The notes beneath the pieces were generated by a model. That model saw only the letters and a list, made by a program, of their open reading frames with translations, did no database searches and was not told the DNA's origin. From the NCBI GenBank assembly GCA_036556265.1, contig DATBJU010000059.1, forward strand, positions 1 to 22,995: a stretch of DNA of 22,995 bases, written 5' to 3'. A program made the translations under genes and the position numbers. Positions 6,959-16,700 of the stretch are shown here, in pieces (within the stretch, counting starts at the first letter, position 1; every line of letters starts with the position of its first letter). Source of the stretch: JAUSIF01 sp036556265 (GTDB taxonomy: Bacteria > Pseudomonadota > Alphaproteobacteria > Rhizobiales > Xanthobacteraceae).

Positions 6959-7276
6959 TTATCCGCGCGCCGTTGCGTGCGCAGGTGCACCCTTGCGTTC
7001 GCGGGCGGGCTTGCGCTCTGAAACCGGCGCGGCCGCACTTTTGCGCGGAAGCGGGTAGCCTTTCGCCTCGTAGAAGCGCTGAATCTCTCCGTGGCGGTAG
7101 CGCTCTTCATTCACTTTGAGGACGGCCGCCAGCAAATGTTCGCGCGGCAACGTTTCCATCGCAAAACGCAACGCTTCCGCGCCGCTATCGAAACGATGAT
7201 AGCGCACGGCACGGGAGCCACGAATGCTACGCCCGGTGAACAATTCCGCGGGCGCGTCGTAATCAAACCTCGGCAT
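6959..7276 (-). CDS. Hypothetical protein, 105 residues
   Basis: No family is recognised with confidence. The first ~75 residues look like a small alpha/beta domain (MPRFDYDAPAELFTGRS, then YHRFDSGAEALRFAMETLP, LLAAVLKVNEERYRHGEIQRFYEAKGYPLPRK). The last ~25 are a basic, disordered Ala/Arg/Lys tail. Similar short proteins occur in Bradyrhizobium-like genomes. The ATG at 7276 has a TTGAGG ribosome-binding site five bases away and is preferred to the in-frame ATG at 7294. A TATACT -10-like box at 7318-7323 could drive it, but I see no good -35 partner. Confidence 0.65.
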   Translation of the reverse strand: MPRFDYDAPAELFTGRSIRGSRAVRYHRFDSGAEALRFAMETLPREHLLAAVLKVNEERYRHGEIQRFYEAKGYPLPRKSAAAPVSERKPARERKGAPAHATARG

Positions 7277-7404
7277 CACAACCTCAAACGGCATCAGGAC
7301 GAAAATGGCGGACGGTCAGTATATGGGATGTCGATGCGAAGAATGTAAGGCATGGCCGCGCGAGGCGCGCCTGTTTACCATCTTGTGGCGAAAGAACGCC
7401 CGAA

Positions 7405-7425
7405 TCGCAGGCACTTCCCCTGCGA
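7405..7425 (-). terminator. Candidate terminator after the malate synthase gene
   Basis: TCGCAGG (7405-7411) and CCTGCGA (7419-7425) form a perfect 7-bp stem with a 7-base loop, starting 8 bases after the malate synthase stop. On the minus strand it is followed by TTCGGGCGTTCTTT, only partly U-rich. Position and symmetry support a role in ending the glc-malate synthase transcript. Confidence 0.55.
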
Positions 7426-7432
7426 CAATTGA

Positions 7433-9199
7433 CTACGCCTTCACGATTAGTCGGTAGGCCGGAACGGTCAGAAACTCCTCGAATTCCAGGTCGAGTGACA
7501 TCTCGGTAAAGAGTTCGGTCGCGTCCTCGAAACGGCCCGCGTCATAGGTCGTCGGACCGACGGCGGCGCGCACTTTCGCCATCTCATCGGCAAGCACGCT
7601 CTGGAAAAATTCGGGAGTGACCTCGCGACCGTCGCTGAGGCGCGCGCGATGATAAAGCCACTGCCAAATCTGTGCGCGGGAAATCTCAGCTGTCGCCGCG
7701 TCCTCCATGAGATTGTAGAGGGGCACAGCGCCGCGTCCCTCGAGCCATGCCTCGATGTACTGAATTCCCACACGAATATTCTCACGCAATCCCGCTTCGG
7801 TACGCTCCGCCTGATGCACGGCGAGCAGATCATCGCGCGTCACCGCTACGTCGTCGCGCAACTTTTTCAATTGGTTCGGGCCCTGCATAAGGCGATCAAA
7901 CACCTCCTTTGCGACGGGCACCAGGTCGGGATGTGCGACCCAGGTACCGTCGTGGCCCAGCCCAGCCTCGCGTTCCTTGTCGGCGCGGACCTTCGCGAAG
8001 GCGGCTTCATTCACCTGCGGATTGCCGCGCGCGGGAATCTGCGCGGCCATGCCGCCCATGGCGAATGCGCCGCGGCGGTGACAAGTCTTCACGAGCAGTT
8101 TCGCGTAGGCAAGCAAGAAGGCTTTGTCCATCGTCATCGCGGCGCGGTCTGGCGTGAGGAACCGCTTGTTCTTGCCCAGCCGCTTGATGAAGGAGAAGAT
8201 GTAGTCCCAGCGCCCGGCGTTAAGTCCCGTGATGTGCTCGCGCAACTCGAACAGGATCTCGTCCATCTCGAAAGCAGCGGGCAGCGTTTCGATCAGCACC
8301 GTTGCCTTGATCGTGCCGCGCGGCAGTCCAAGTTGCTCCTGCGCGAAGACGAAGACGTCATTCCACAACCGGGCCTCGCGGTGGGTCTCGAGTTTCGGCA
8401 GATAGAAATACGGGCCGGAGCCGGCCGCGATCGTCTTCCTGGCGTTGTGAAAGAAGTAGAGGCCGAAATCAAACAGCGAGCCCGAGACGGATCGGCCATC
8501 AACCTGCACATGCTCCTCGTTCAGATGCCAACCGCGCGGCCTGACGACCAGCACCGCAGGTTTCTCGCCGAGCGCGTAGGGCTTCTTCGATTCCGGATCG
8601 ACGAAGGTGAGCTTGTTCTCCCAGCGATCCTTCAGATTGATCTGACCCTCGACGATATTCGACCAATAGGGCGAGCAGGCGTCCTCGAAGTCCGCCATGA
8701 AAACGTTAGCGCCGGAATTCAACGCGTTGATCACCATCTTCCGGTCGACGGGCCCGGTGATTTCGACGCGGCGATCGAGCAGGTCCTTCGGCAACGATCC
8801 GATCCGCCAAGTGCCTTCGCGCACCGCGCGCGTCTCGGGCAGAAAGTCGGGCAGCGCGCCGCCGTCGAATCGATGCTGTATGTCGGCGCGGCGCGCCAGA
8901 AGATCGCGGCGTTTCGTGTTGAAGTTTCGGTGCAGCTCGGCGACGAACGCAAGCGCGTCCTCGGTCAGGATCTCCTTATAGCGTGGACCGAGGGGTCCCT
9001 TGATCGCGACGCCCGACACGGGAACGACGGCGGCCTTCTTCATCGACTTCGCAGGAGACCTGCGCGCGGCACCGCGCGATCCTGCTTTGCGGGCGGATTT
9101 CTTGGCCGGCTTCCGGGACGACTTCCTGGCGGGCCGCCGCGCGAGCTGCTTCCGCTTCTTCGCCGTCCGCTTGGCCGATTTTCTCGCCCGCTTCGCCAT
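7433..9199 (-). CDS. aceB: Malate synthase (A type) with basic histone-like N-terminal tail
   Basis: Condenses glyoxylate with acetyl-CoA to malate in the cytoplasm. From about residue 62 the 588-residue protein follows the ~530-residue AceB family: a TIM-barrel core with DFEDACSP (170-177), RPRGWHL (220-226), IETLPAAF (303-310), the malate synthase signature REHITGLNAGRWDYIF (320-335) and NLMEDAATAEISR with the likely catalytic aspartate D500. The first 52 residues are extra: 24 Lys/Arg, no acidic residues and AKK/ARK/RKPAKK repeats like histone H1 tails. ATG 9199 is chosen over an adjacent GTG because GGGAG lies seven bases before it. It sits 129 nt after glcF on the same strand, taking the place of GlcB in the E. 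coli glc operon. Enzyme identity is very sure; the role of the tail is unknown. Confidence 0.95.
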   Translation of the reverse strand: MAKRARKSAKRTAKKRKQLARRPARKSSRKPAKKSARKAGSRGAARRSPAKSMKKAAVVPVSGVAIKGPLGPRYKEILTEDALAFVAELHRNFNTKRRDLLARRADIQHRFDGGALPDFLPETRAVREGTWRIGSLPKDLLDRRVEITGPVDRKMVINALNSGANVFMADFEDACSPYWSNIVEGQINLKDRWENKLTFVDPESKKPYALGEKPAVLVVRPRGWHLNEEHVQVDGRSVSGSLFDFGLYFFHNARKTIAAGSGPYFYLPKLETHREARLWNDVFVFAQEQLGLPRGTIKATVLIETLPAAFEMDEILFELREHITGLNAGRWDYIFSFIKRLGKNKRFLTPDRAAMTMDKAFLLAYAKLLVKTCHRRGAFAMGGMAAQIPARGNPQVNEAAFAKVRADKEREAGLGHDGTWVAHPDLVPVAKEVFDRLMQGPNQLKKLRDDVAVTRDDLLAVHQAERTEAGLRENIRVGIQYIEAWLEGRGAVPLYNLMEDAATAEISRAQIWQWLYHRARLSDGREVTPEFFQSVLADEMAKVRAAVGPTTYDAGRFEDATELFTEMSLDLEFEEFLTVPAYRLIVKA

Positions 9200-9328
9200 C
9201 ACCCGACTCCCATCTCCAATGCTTCAGCAAGCCCGCGGAAGGGGGAAGCATGCCCCGTTCCAACGTTCACACCGGCACCTCGTTTCGGGGCGCGTTCTAT
9301 CAGGTAACGACGCGGCCGCCACGCGACA

Positions 9329-10642
9329 TTAGGCCAACACGCTGCTTCGAATTGCAGCAGGGGTCGGGCCGCCGGTCGCCCAGTCCAGCAACTCCACGGT
9401 GTGCAACACGGGGATCGTCGTGCCAGACCCGATCTGGGTAAGACATCCGATATTGCCGGTGGCGATCAGCTGCGGCCGTATGCTTTCGATGTTCTTTACT
9501 TTGCGATCGCGCAGGCGGGCGGCGATCTCGGGCTGCAGCATGTTGTAGGTACCCGCGGATCCGCAGCAGAGATGCCCTTCCGGCACGTCCCGCACGTCGA
9601 AACCAACTCGGGAGAGGAGATCCTTCGGCTCGAGCGTGACTTTCTGGCCGTGCTGCATGGAGCAGGCCGAGTGGTAGGCGATGCGCAGCTTGCGCTGCCT
9701 GACCGGCGCGGCGAGGTCCAGCGTCGCCAGGTACTCGGAAATGTCGCGGGCAAGCGCGGACACGCTGGCAGCCTTCTCGGCATACGCCGCGTCGGTGCGC
9801 AGCATGAAGCCATAGTCCTTCACCGTTGTGCCGCAACCGGACGCGGTGATCAGAATGGCGTCGATGCCTTCTCCTTCGATCTCGCGCGTCCAGGCATCGA
9901 CGTTATTCTTGACGAATGCGAGCGCTTCGTGCTCGCGACCCAGGTGATGCGAGAGCGAGCCGCAACACGCCTCACCGGACGCGAGCACGACTTCAATACC
10001 GTGACGCGACAGCAGGCGAATTGCGGAATCACGAACGTGCGGCGCCACGACCTGATCGACGCACCCGGACATGAGCATGACCCGGCCCTTGCGAGGTCCT
10101 TGGGCAGGAACGATGCCCGCCTCCCGGTTCTGCGACGGCCGTGGCGGCAGCCACGGGGCGAGCACAAGCATTGCCGCAAGGCGCTTTAGTCCGATGGCCG
10201 AAAGGATCGGCCTGAGCGGCTTCGCAAGCATGGCTGCATAGAGCGAGAGACGAAAGCGCGCGGGATGCGGCATGAGCCAGGCGAGAAATTCCCGGCGAAG
10301 ACGATCGAGCAGCGGGCGGCGGAAAGTCTGCTCGATATGCGCGCGGGCATGATCGACCAGGTGCATGTAGTGGACACCGGACGGGCACGTGGTCATGCAG
10401 GCGAGGCACGAGAGGCAGCGGTCGATGTGCAGCGTGTCTTCCGCTGTCGCCGCCCGGCCCTGCTCCAGCATCTCCTTGATGAGATAGATGCGGCCGCGCG
10501 GGCTGTCGAGTTCGTCCCCGAGCAGAACGTATGTGGGGCACGTGGCAGTGCAGAATCCGCAGTGCACGCACGCTCTGAGGATCTTGTCGGCCTCGGAGAT
10601 GTTCGGGTCGGCGAGCTGCGCGAGCGAGAAGTTCGTCTGCAT
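9329..10642 (-). CDS. glcF: Glycolate oxidase iron-sulfur subunit GlcF
   Basis: Electron-transfer subunit of glycolate dehydrogenase GlcDEF, which oxidises glycolate to glyoxylate and passes electrons to the respiratory chain. The 437 residues contain two [4Fe-4S] motifs, CVHCGFCTATCP (Cys25, 28, 31, 35) and CLSCLACMTTCP (Cys76, 79, 82, 86). Two CCG cysteine-rich domains follow, with ACCGSLSHHLG near the middle and LCCGSAGTYNMLQPEIA toward the end. Length and order match the family. The ATG at 10642 follows a GAGG ribosome-binding site. It lies 136 nt after glcE, wider than the other junctions in this cluster, and I see no gene in that gap. It is followed by malate synthase. Confidence 0.96.
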   Translation of the reverse strand: MQTNFSLAQLADPNISEADKILRACVHCGFCTATCPTYVLLGDELDSPRGRIYLIKEMLEQGRAATAEDTLHIDRCLSCLACMTTCPSGVHYMHLVDHARAHIEQTFRRPLLDRLRREFLAWLMPHPARFRLSLYAAMLAKPLRPILSAIGLKRLAAMLVLAPWLPPRPSQNREAGIVPAQGPRKGRVMLMSGCVDQVVAPHVRDSAIRLLSRHGIEVVLASGEACCGSLSHHLGREHEALAFVKNNVDAWTREIEGEGIDAILITASGCGTTVKDYGFMLRTDAAYAEKAASVSALARDISEYLATLDLAAPVRQRKLRIAYHSACSMQHGQKVTLEPKDLLSRVGFDVRDVPEGHLCCGSAGTYNMLQPEIAARLRDRKVKNIESIRPQLIATGNIGCLTQIGSGTTIPVLHTVELLDWATGGPTPAAIRSSVLA

Positions 10643-10778
10643 TGCCTCAGACTTTGATTGAACTTGCCGTATTCACTTCTTCCACCTGCAAATCGCGATT
10701 CATTTCATGCGTTTGGCGCGCGAACCTGAGATGTCGACGCCGCGGGCTACACGGTTTCCCTGGGAAAGCTCTTCAAGT

Positions 10779-11995
10779 TCATATCCCTGCGTGCATGCGC
10801 CCGGGGTTGAGAATGCCTTTGGGGTCGAAGCTCTCTTTCAGGCGCTTCGACAGAGCAGCCAGCGCTCGATCAGGCGGTTCGAACACGTGGGCACTCGCTC
10901 GCACCGCGGGCTCGGCGCGAATAAGCAGCGCATGCCCTCGGCCACCGAGCGCGACGCGTACGGCCGCCTCCTCGGCGATCGCGGTCGGCATCTCGGCCCA
11001 GATGAGGCCGCCGGCCCAGTCGTAGAAGACTTCGGCCTCGGTCGCGGCCGTCAGTGCGGCACCAATCTTCGGCCCGTCGGTAGGGGCAACCGAAATGCGC
11101 CAGACTGCGCGCTCCGCGCCGTCCGCAAAGGGAATCACGTCACGAATCCCACGCCAGAAGGCGCGCGAGTCCTCCACGCCCAGTGTCGCGAGGGGACCGA
11201 ACCGATGCAAGATCTCCTCGAGCTTCTTCCGCCGGAACGCGACCGAGACGGAAATGCCTTCAAGGCGGAGGGCCGTCAGCGCCCCGCCCGCGCCGGCGAC
11301 GCTCGCAACAGGCATCCGGCTCGCCGCGCGCTTCGGCAAGTGCGCAGCAGCAGACACTTCGCCAGGCGAGTCCATCGCCGCCGTTATCGCTTCTCGCGCG
11401 CGTTCGTCATCAAGGCCGTGCACAAGCATCGTTGAGACATCCTCGGCACGCGGCACTACCTTAATGGTGAGCTCGGTGAGAACGGCGAGCGTGCCCCATG
11501 AACCCGCGACCAGCTTGGAGAGATCGTAGCCGGTGACATTCTTCACGACGCGCCCGCCGGCCTTGAACCGCTCGCCGCGGCCGGAAACCGCCCGCACGCC
11601 GAGAGAATAGTCACGGGCGGCGCCCGCTTTCAGGCGGCGTGGGCCGGATAGATTTGCCGAGATCACACCGCCGAGCGTTCCGCGCCCCGAAGGTGCACTG
11701 AGCAACGGGCCGCAATCCATCGGCTCGAAGGCGAGCTCCTGATGATGGTCGGCGAGCGTCTTCTCGATGTCGGCCGCGGGGGTGCCCGCCTTCGCGGACA
11801 GGATCAGTTCGTTCGGTTCGTAGAGCACGACTCCCGAGATACCGGAGACGTCGAGGGTGAGATCGGTCTGCGCGGCGCGGCCGATTGCGCGCTTGCTGCC
11901 GTGGCCGATCACTTCGAGCGTCTTGCCGTTCGACACGGCCCAGGTGAGCGCCTCGACGACATCAGTCTCGTCGCGCGGCTTGAGGGTGTCGGTCA

Positions 11996-11996
<1 letters not shown>
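10779..11996 (-). CDS. glcE: Glycolate oxidase FAD-binding subunit GlcE
   Basis: Second flavin-binding subunit of glycolate dehydrogenase. The 405-residue protein has a PCMH-type FAD domain with GHGSKRAIGR (31-40), PLLSAPSGRGTLGGVIS (97-113), VKNVTGYDLSKLVAGSWGTLAV and a C-terminal FDPKGILNPGRM, all typical of GlcE. The ATG at 11996 shares one base with the glcD stop (TAATG), so translation is probably coupled. A longer upstream frame overlaps glcD and is not used. The complex is expected at the inner face of the cytoplasmic membrane. Confidence 0.95.
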
Positions 11997-13486
<1,490 letters not shown>

Positions 13487-13523
13487 GAAATCTCTCCAAG
13501 GTAATTCTAGCAGATTGCGGCGC

Positions 13524-15062
13524 TCAATGAGCCAATGCCCCACGGGCCCTTTTCACGACCGCCTCCGGCGTACCGGCGGCATCGATCCGATGCCATCGAA
13601 TCTCGCCAAGATCATAGCGCTCCTGGGTGCGCACGATTTCCGCATCCGCGTCGGAGGCATCATTTCTGCGCGCGCCGACGCGGTTGACCCGCTCCTGCAG
13701 CGAGAGGTCGAGCCAGACACCTTCGAACTTCACCCCGGTTTCTCTTGCCACTGCCTCGATGGCCGTGCGCTCCCCTGACCGCGCGAATACCGCATCGACA
13801 AGCACGGAGTGGCCGGCGGCGAGCGCGTGCCTCGCCAGATCATTGAGCGTCGCGTACGTCCGCGCGCTTGCCTCCTCGGTGTAGGCGGATGCGGGCAGCC
13901 GCTCGAATTCTCCGACGTTCGCAAGCCGCTTGCGTTCGACATCGGAACGCAAATGCACGGCACCGGGTGCAGGTAAGATTGCGGGGGCAAGACCCGTGGC
14001 GACGGATGTCTTTCCGGTGCCAGACAATCCACCGACGGCCACAAGCCTCGCCGTTGGCGGGGCGGCCAGTTCGAGCGCAACGGTGACGTAGTCACGTGCT
14101 TCACTTCCGCAAGCAAGCCGGTCGCGTCCCTGCACGAGCTTTCCCTTGTCGAGCGCGACGCGGGCGCGGATCGCCGCGCGCAGCGCAAGGAAGAATGGCA
14201 GCGCCGTCAGCGCGTCGAGATGTTGATCAATTTTCGCCGCGAGCAGGTAACGATTGAAGACAATGTTGGATGCGCGATCGAGCTTGCGCGCGAGCAGGTC
14301 CATCAGCAGAAAGGCAAGGTCGTAAAGCACATCGCCGGCCGCAACGACCGGATCGAATTCGAGGGCGTCGAACAAGACCGGCTTGCCGTCGATGAGCGCC
14401 ACATTGCGCAAATGAAGATCGCCGTGACCGCGGCGAATGTGGCCGGCATCACCGCGCGTGAACAGGAGCGGCGCGATGCGTGCGAGCCCTGCACGGAGCC
14501 GCTCGCCGAGTTCCATAGCCTGCGATCGAGGCACGATGTCCGGCTCGGCGAAGATCGCAGTCGTTTCATCGTCGACGAAGCGGCCGAGGGCCTCGATCCA
14601 AAAGGCCGACTCGAACCGCGGCGCCTTGGCGTGAGCCAAGGCGACTGCCTCACCCAGCGCACGGGCGAGCGTGTCGTCGATACCGCCGCGCTCGGCAAGA
14701 CGATCAAGCGTCGCATTCTCATCGAAGCGGCGCATCAGAAGCGCCCATTCCGCCACCTGGCCCTTTCCCCGTAGTGCGAGCTTTCCCTGCCCGGTAAGCG
14801 TGATTGGGACCAATCCTTCGTAGAGCTCAGGGGCGAATGGTCGGTTCGCGACGATTTCAGCTTCGAGCGCGGCCTTGCGCTTCTCGAGCGTGGAGAAATC
14901 CAGGTACGGAAGTTTCACCGCTCGCTTGATCTTGTAGGCGCGCGGACCGGCGAGGAAGACGACGGCGCCGTGGGTATCGATGCGCCGTACCGCATCTGCT
15001 GCAAGATCATGCGTGCGCGGATCGGCGAGGAAATCGATCACGGCCGCTTGTCCGTCGGCCAT
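13524..15062 (-). CDS. APH-like phosphotransferase fused to a P-loop kinase (AAA_33-type)
   Basis: A 512-residue two-domain protein. The N-terminal part (about 1-320) is an aminoglycoside-phosphotransferase/choline-kinase-like fold with the catalytic-loop motif HGDLHLRN (213-220) and the metal-binding region LFDALEFDP (230-238). The C-terminal part (about 338-512) is a small P-loop kinase with Walker A GLSGTGKT (345-352), RSDVERKR (372-379) and VLVDAVFARSGER (420-432), like gluconate-kinase or zeta-toxin-type AAA_33 proteins. This fusion is widespread in proteobacteria with no settled substrate. The ATG at 15062 is the best start, although GGAG is rather far upstream. It lies 37 nt before glcD, suggesting co-transcription with glcDEF. 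Antibiotic resistance should not be assumed. Confidence 0.9.
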   Translation of the reverse strand: MADGQAAVIDFLADPRTHDLAADAVRRIDTHGAVVFLAGPRAYKIKRAVKLPYLDFSTLEKRKAALEAEIVANRPFAPELYEGLVPITLTGQGKLALRGKGQVAEWALLMRRFDENATLDRLAERGGIDDTLARALGEAVALAHAKAPRFESAFWIEALGRFVDDETTAIFAEPDIVPRSQAMELGERLRAGLARIAPLLFTRGDAGHIRRGHGDLHLRNVALIDGKPVLFDALEFDPVVAAGDVLYDLAFLLMDLLARKLDRASNIVFNRYLLAAKIDQHLDALTALPFFLALRAAIRARVALDKGKLVQGRDRLACGSEARDYVTVALELAAPPTARLVAVGGLSGTGKTSVATGLAPAILPAPGAVHLRSDVERKRLANVGEFERLPASAYTEEASARTYATLNDLARHALAAGHSVLVDAVFARSGERTAIEAVARETGVKFEGVWLDLSLQERVNRVGARRNDASDADAEIVRTQERYDLGEIRWHRIDAAGTPEAVVKRARGALAH

Positions 15063-15116
15063 ATCGCGAACGGCTCCAAGGCTGGAGATCGTAGATGCCG
15101 ACAAAAGTGTGCAGGC

Positions 15117-15135
15117 GCAAGCGCACTGCGCTTGC
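15117..15135 (-). terminator. Stem-loop between the exported hydrolase and kinase fusion genes
   Basis: GCAAGCGC (15117-15124) and GCGCTTGC (15128-15135) form a perfect 8-bp stem with a 3-base loop, 22 bases past the hydrolase stop. On the minus strand CACACTTTTG follows shortly after, giving a delayed U-run. This is a reasonable terminator for the hydrolase transcript and would separate it from the downstream kinase-glc genes. Confidence 0.6.
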
Positions 15136-15157
15136 ACCCGGGACAGGTCTGGAGGCG

Positions 15158-15910
15158 CTAGTTACTGGTCGCCGGCGCTGCAAACGAGGCGTTCTGCGGC
15201 GCCGTTTCCGGCGGCGAGTGGTTCACCGGCGTGGCCGGTGCCGTCGACTTGCTCTCGTTGCCCTTCGGCTCAGTCTTCGGCCGCTCGGTGGTGGACGTCG
15301 GCTGGGCGCCGCCAATCGACAGGATGTGGCTGATCGACTGGGCGTGGAGCGACGGTGACTTGTCGATGTCGGTGTGCCCGACCTCACCGCGCCGCGACAG
15401 GTCGACGTTGCTCAGGCTCCCGCGGAAGCCGGTACCGCGGCCGATCGCCGTGCCCCAACCGTTCGTCGACGAATAGAAGTTCACGACGCGCGCGACATTG
15501 GCGCCGACTGTCATCGGCGCAGTCGGGTCGTAGGTGATGATCAGCGGGACAGGAATCTTGCCGAGGTGCTCGGCCATCTCGAAGGCAGCGTTAGCGCCGA
15601 GCGAGTGGCCAATAATCACGACGTTCTCACGGATGCCCCGACGATAACGATCAATGATTGCGTCAGCGAGACTCGGATACTCGGCGTGGCCGTGAACAGA
15701 AGCGCGGATGCCTCGGCGGTTCAGCTTTTCGCCGAGATCGTCCATGCCGGTGGAGAAAATGTCCATGAACCCGCGGAGCAAGTAGACGTGCGTACCGACA
15801 TTACGAGGAGCCGCGCCGGCCTTCGCCTTTGAAGGCGCGTCCTGGGCCGCGGCAACGCCCGCCGACAGGATGACGGCTACTGCCGCCGCAACAACTTGCA
15901 AGAACCGCAT
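15158..15910 (-). CDS. Exported alpha/beta hydrolase (lipase/thioesterase-like)
   Basis: A 250-residue protein with a signal peptide (MRFLQVVAAAVAVILSAGVAAA, cleavage near residue 22-23). The core is a compact alpha/beta hydrolase with nucleophile elbow GHSLGAN (Ser103), a likely acid at Asp129 (ITYDPT) and a candidate histidine at His179 (VGHTDID) or His189. The last ~50 residues (about 202-250) are a Thr/Pro/Ser-rich disordered tail. The ATG at 15910 gives the signal peptide directly and follows GGGACGAGA; a longer upstream frame is rejected. Substrate is unknown. A stem-loop follows the stop. Confidence 0.82.
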   Translation of the reverse strand: MRFLQVVAAAVAVILSAGVAAAQDAPSKAKAGAAPRNVGTHVYLLRGFMDIFSTGMDDLGEKLNRRGIRASVHGHAEYPSLADAIIDRYRRGIRENVVIIGHSLGANAAFEMAEHLGKIPVPLIITYDPTAPMTVGANVARVVNFYSSTNGWGTAIGRGTGFRGSLSNVDLSRRGEVGHTDIDKSPSLHAQSISHILSIGGAQPTSTTERPKTEPKGNESKSTAPATPVNHSPPETAPQNASFAAPATSN

Positions 15911-16115
15911 GATCTCGTCCCGCTTTCCAACGTGGCTGGAGTCCGTGCAGGGCCTGCGGTGAGCGATTCCGGCACTCAGGGGCCCTTTCACTCACTTATA
16001 TGCACCGCCGCGAATTGCGGCTAGTCCACGCAGTTGTGGCGGCGAGTTTCGGGCAAAGATGTTGCGAATTTGTCACTGAAACAGTTCCGCCAAGCCAGCA
16101 AGGTCCGCGCGCAAG

Positions 16116-16700
16116 TCAAAGAATCCACGGCACGATTCGCGCCGTGCGGGCCATGTAAGCGCGGTACTGCTCGCCGAATGCCTCCAACATAAGCCGTTCT
16201 TCTCGGGCGACACGGAGGAAATAGAGAATCCCGAACCCGACGATGCCGGAAAATCCCGCCGCCCAATTTGGCAGCAACAGGATTTGTGCGACGGCCCAGA
16301 GGAAAAAGGCCGAGTACATGGGATGGCGGACGTAGCGGTAGACGCCATTGGTGATCAGTGCGTGCTTGTCCCGCAACTCCAACGACACGGACCAGTTGCG
16401 ACCAAGGTCCAGATGCGTACGCCAGAACAGCCAGAGCGAGGCGAGCGCCGGCACGACGCCGGCCCAGGCGACCGCCGCGATAAAGGGCCGATCGGCAACC
16501 GCCGGAAAACCGGTGAACACGTACGCGATCGGAATGATGCCTAGCCCGGTGAGCGAGACGCCGAGCAGCGTCAGCTCACGTGCGTCGCGTTGACTTGTCC
16601 TGACCGCCGCTTTCTTTGCCCTGCGCTCGTATGGATAACGGATGAGCCACCAGGCTATTACGCATCCGAGCCAGAGATATTTCGCGATCATCGGAGTCAT
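16116..16700 (-). CDS. Isoprenylcysteine-carboxyl-methyltransferase-like membrane protein (ICMT/PEMT family)
   Basis: A 194-residue integral membrane protein with about five hydrophobic segments. The C-terminal half holds the S-adenosylmethionine-binding hallmark of the ICMT/phospholipid methyltransferase family: RYVRHPMYSAFF (about 122-133) and EERLMLEAFGEQYRAYMARTARIVPW at the end. The ATG overlaps the stop of the upstream hydrolase gene by four bases (ATGA), so translation is coupled. Bacterial members methylate small molecules, lipids or sometimes remain unassigned; no prenylated protein target is known here. It is the last gene of the long lut operon. The 205-nt gap that follows suggests the transcript ends after it. 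Confidence 0.88.
   Translation of the reverse strand: MTPMIAKYLWLGCVIAWWLIRYPYERRAKKAAVRTSQRDARELTLLGVSLTGLGIIPIAYVFTGFPAVADRPFIAAVAWAGVVPALASLWLFWRTHLDLGRNWSVSLELRDKHALITNGVYRYVRHPMYSAFFLWAVAQILLLPNWAAGFSGIVGFGILYFLRVAREERLMLEAFGEQYRAYMARTARIVPWIL

Noticed and set aside
7649..9307. 552-codon open frame on the plus strand opposite malate synthase
   Set aside because: It is antisense to a clear aceB with all family motifs. Its translation shows no domain and has the His/Arg-rich composition expected when GC-rich coding DNA is read on the opposite strand.
10643..10778. Possible small gene in the 136-nt glcE-glcF gap
   Set aside because: No open frame with a ribosome-binding site or recognisable motif was seen. 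It may hold only untranslated sequence.
13524..15062. Aminoglycoside resistance gene
   Set aside because: The HGDLHLRN motif is shared by many APH-fold kinases. The fusion to a P-loop kinase and the position before glcD point to a housekeeping role.
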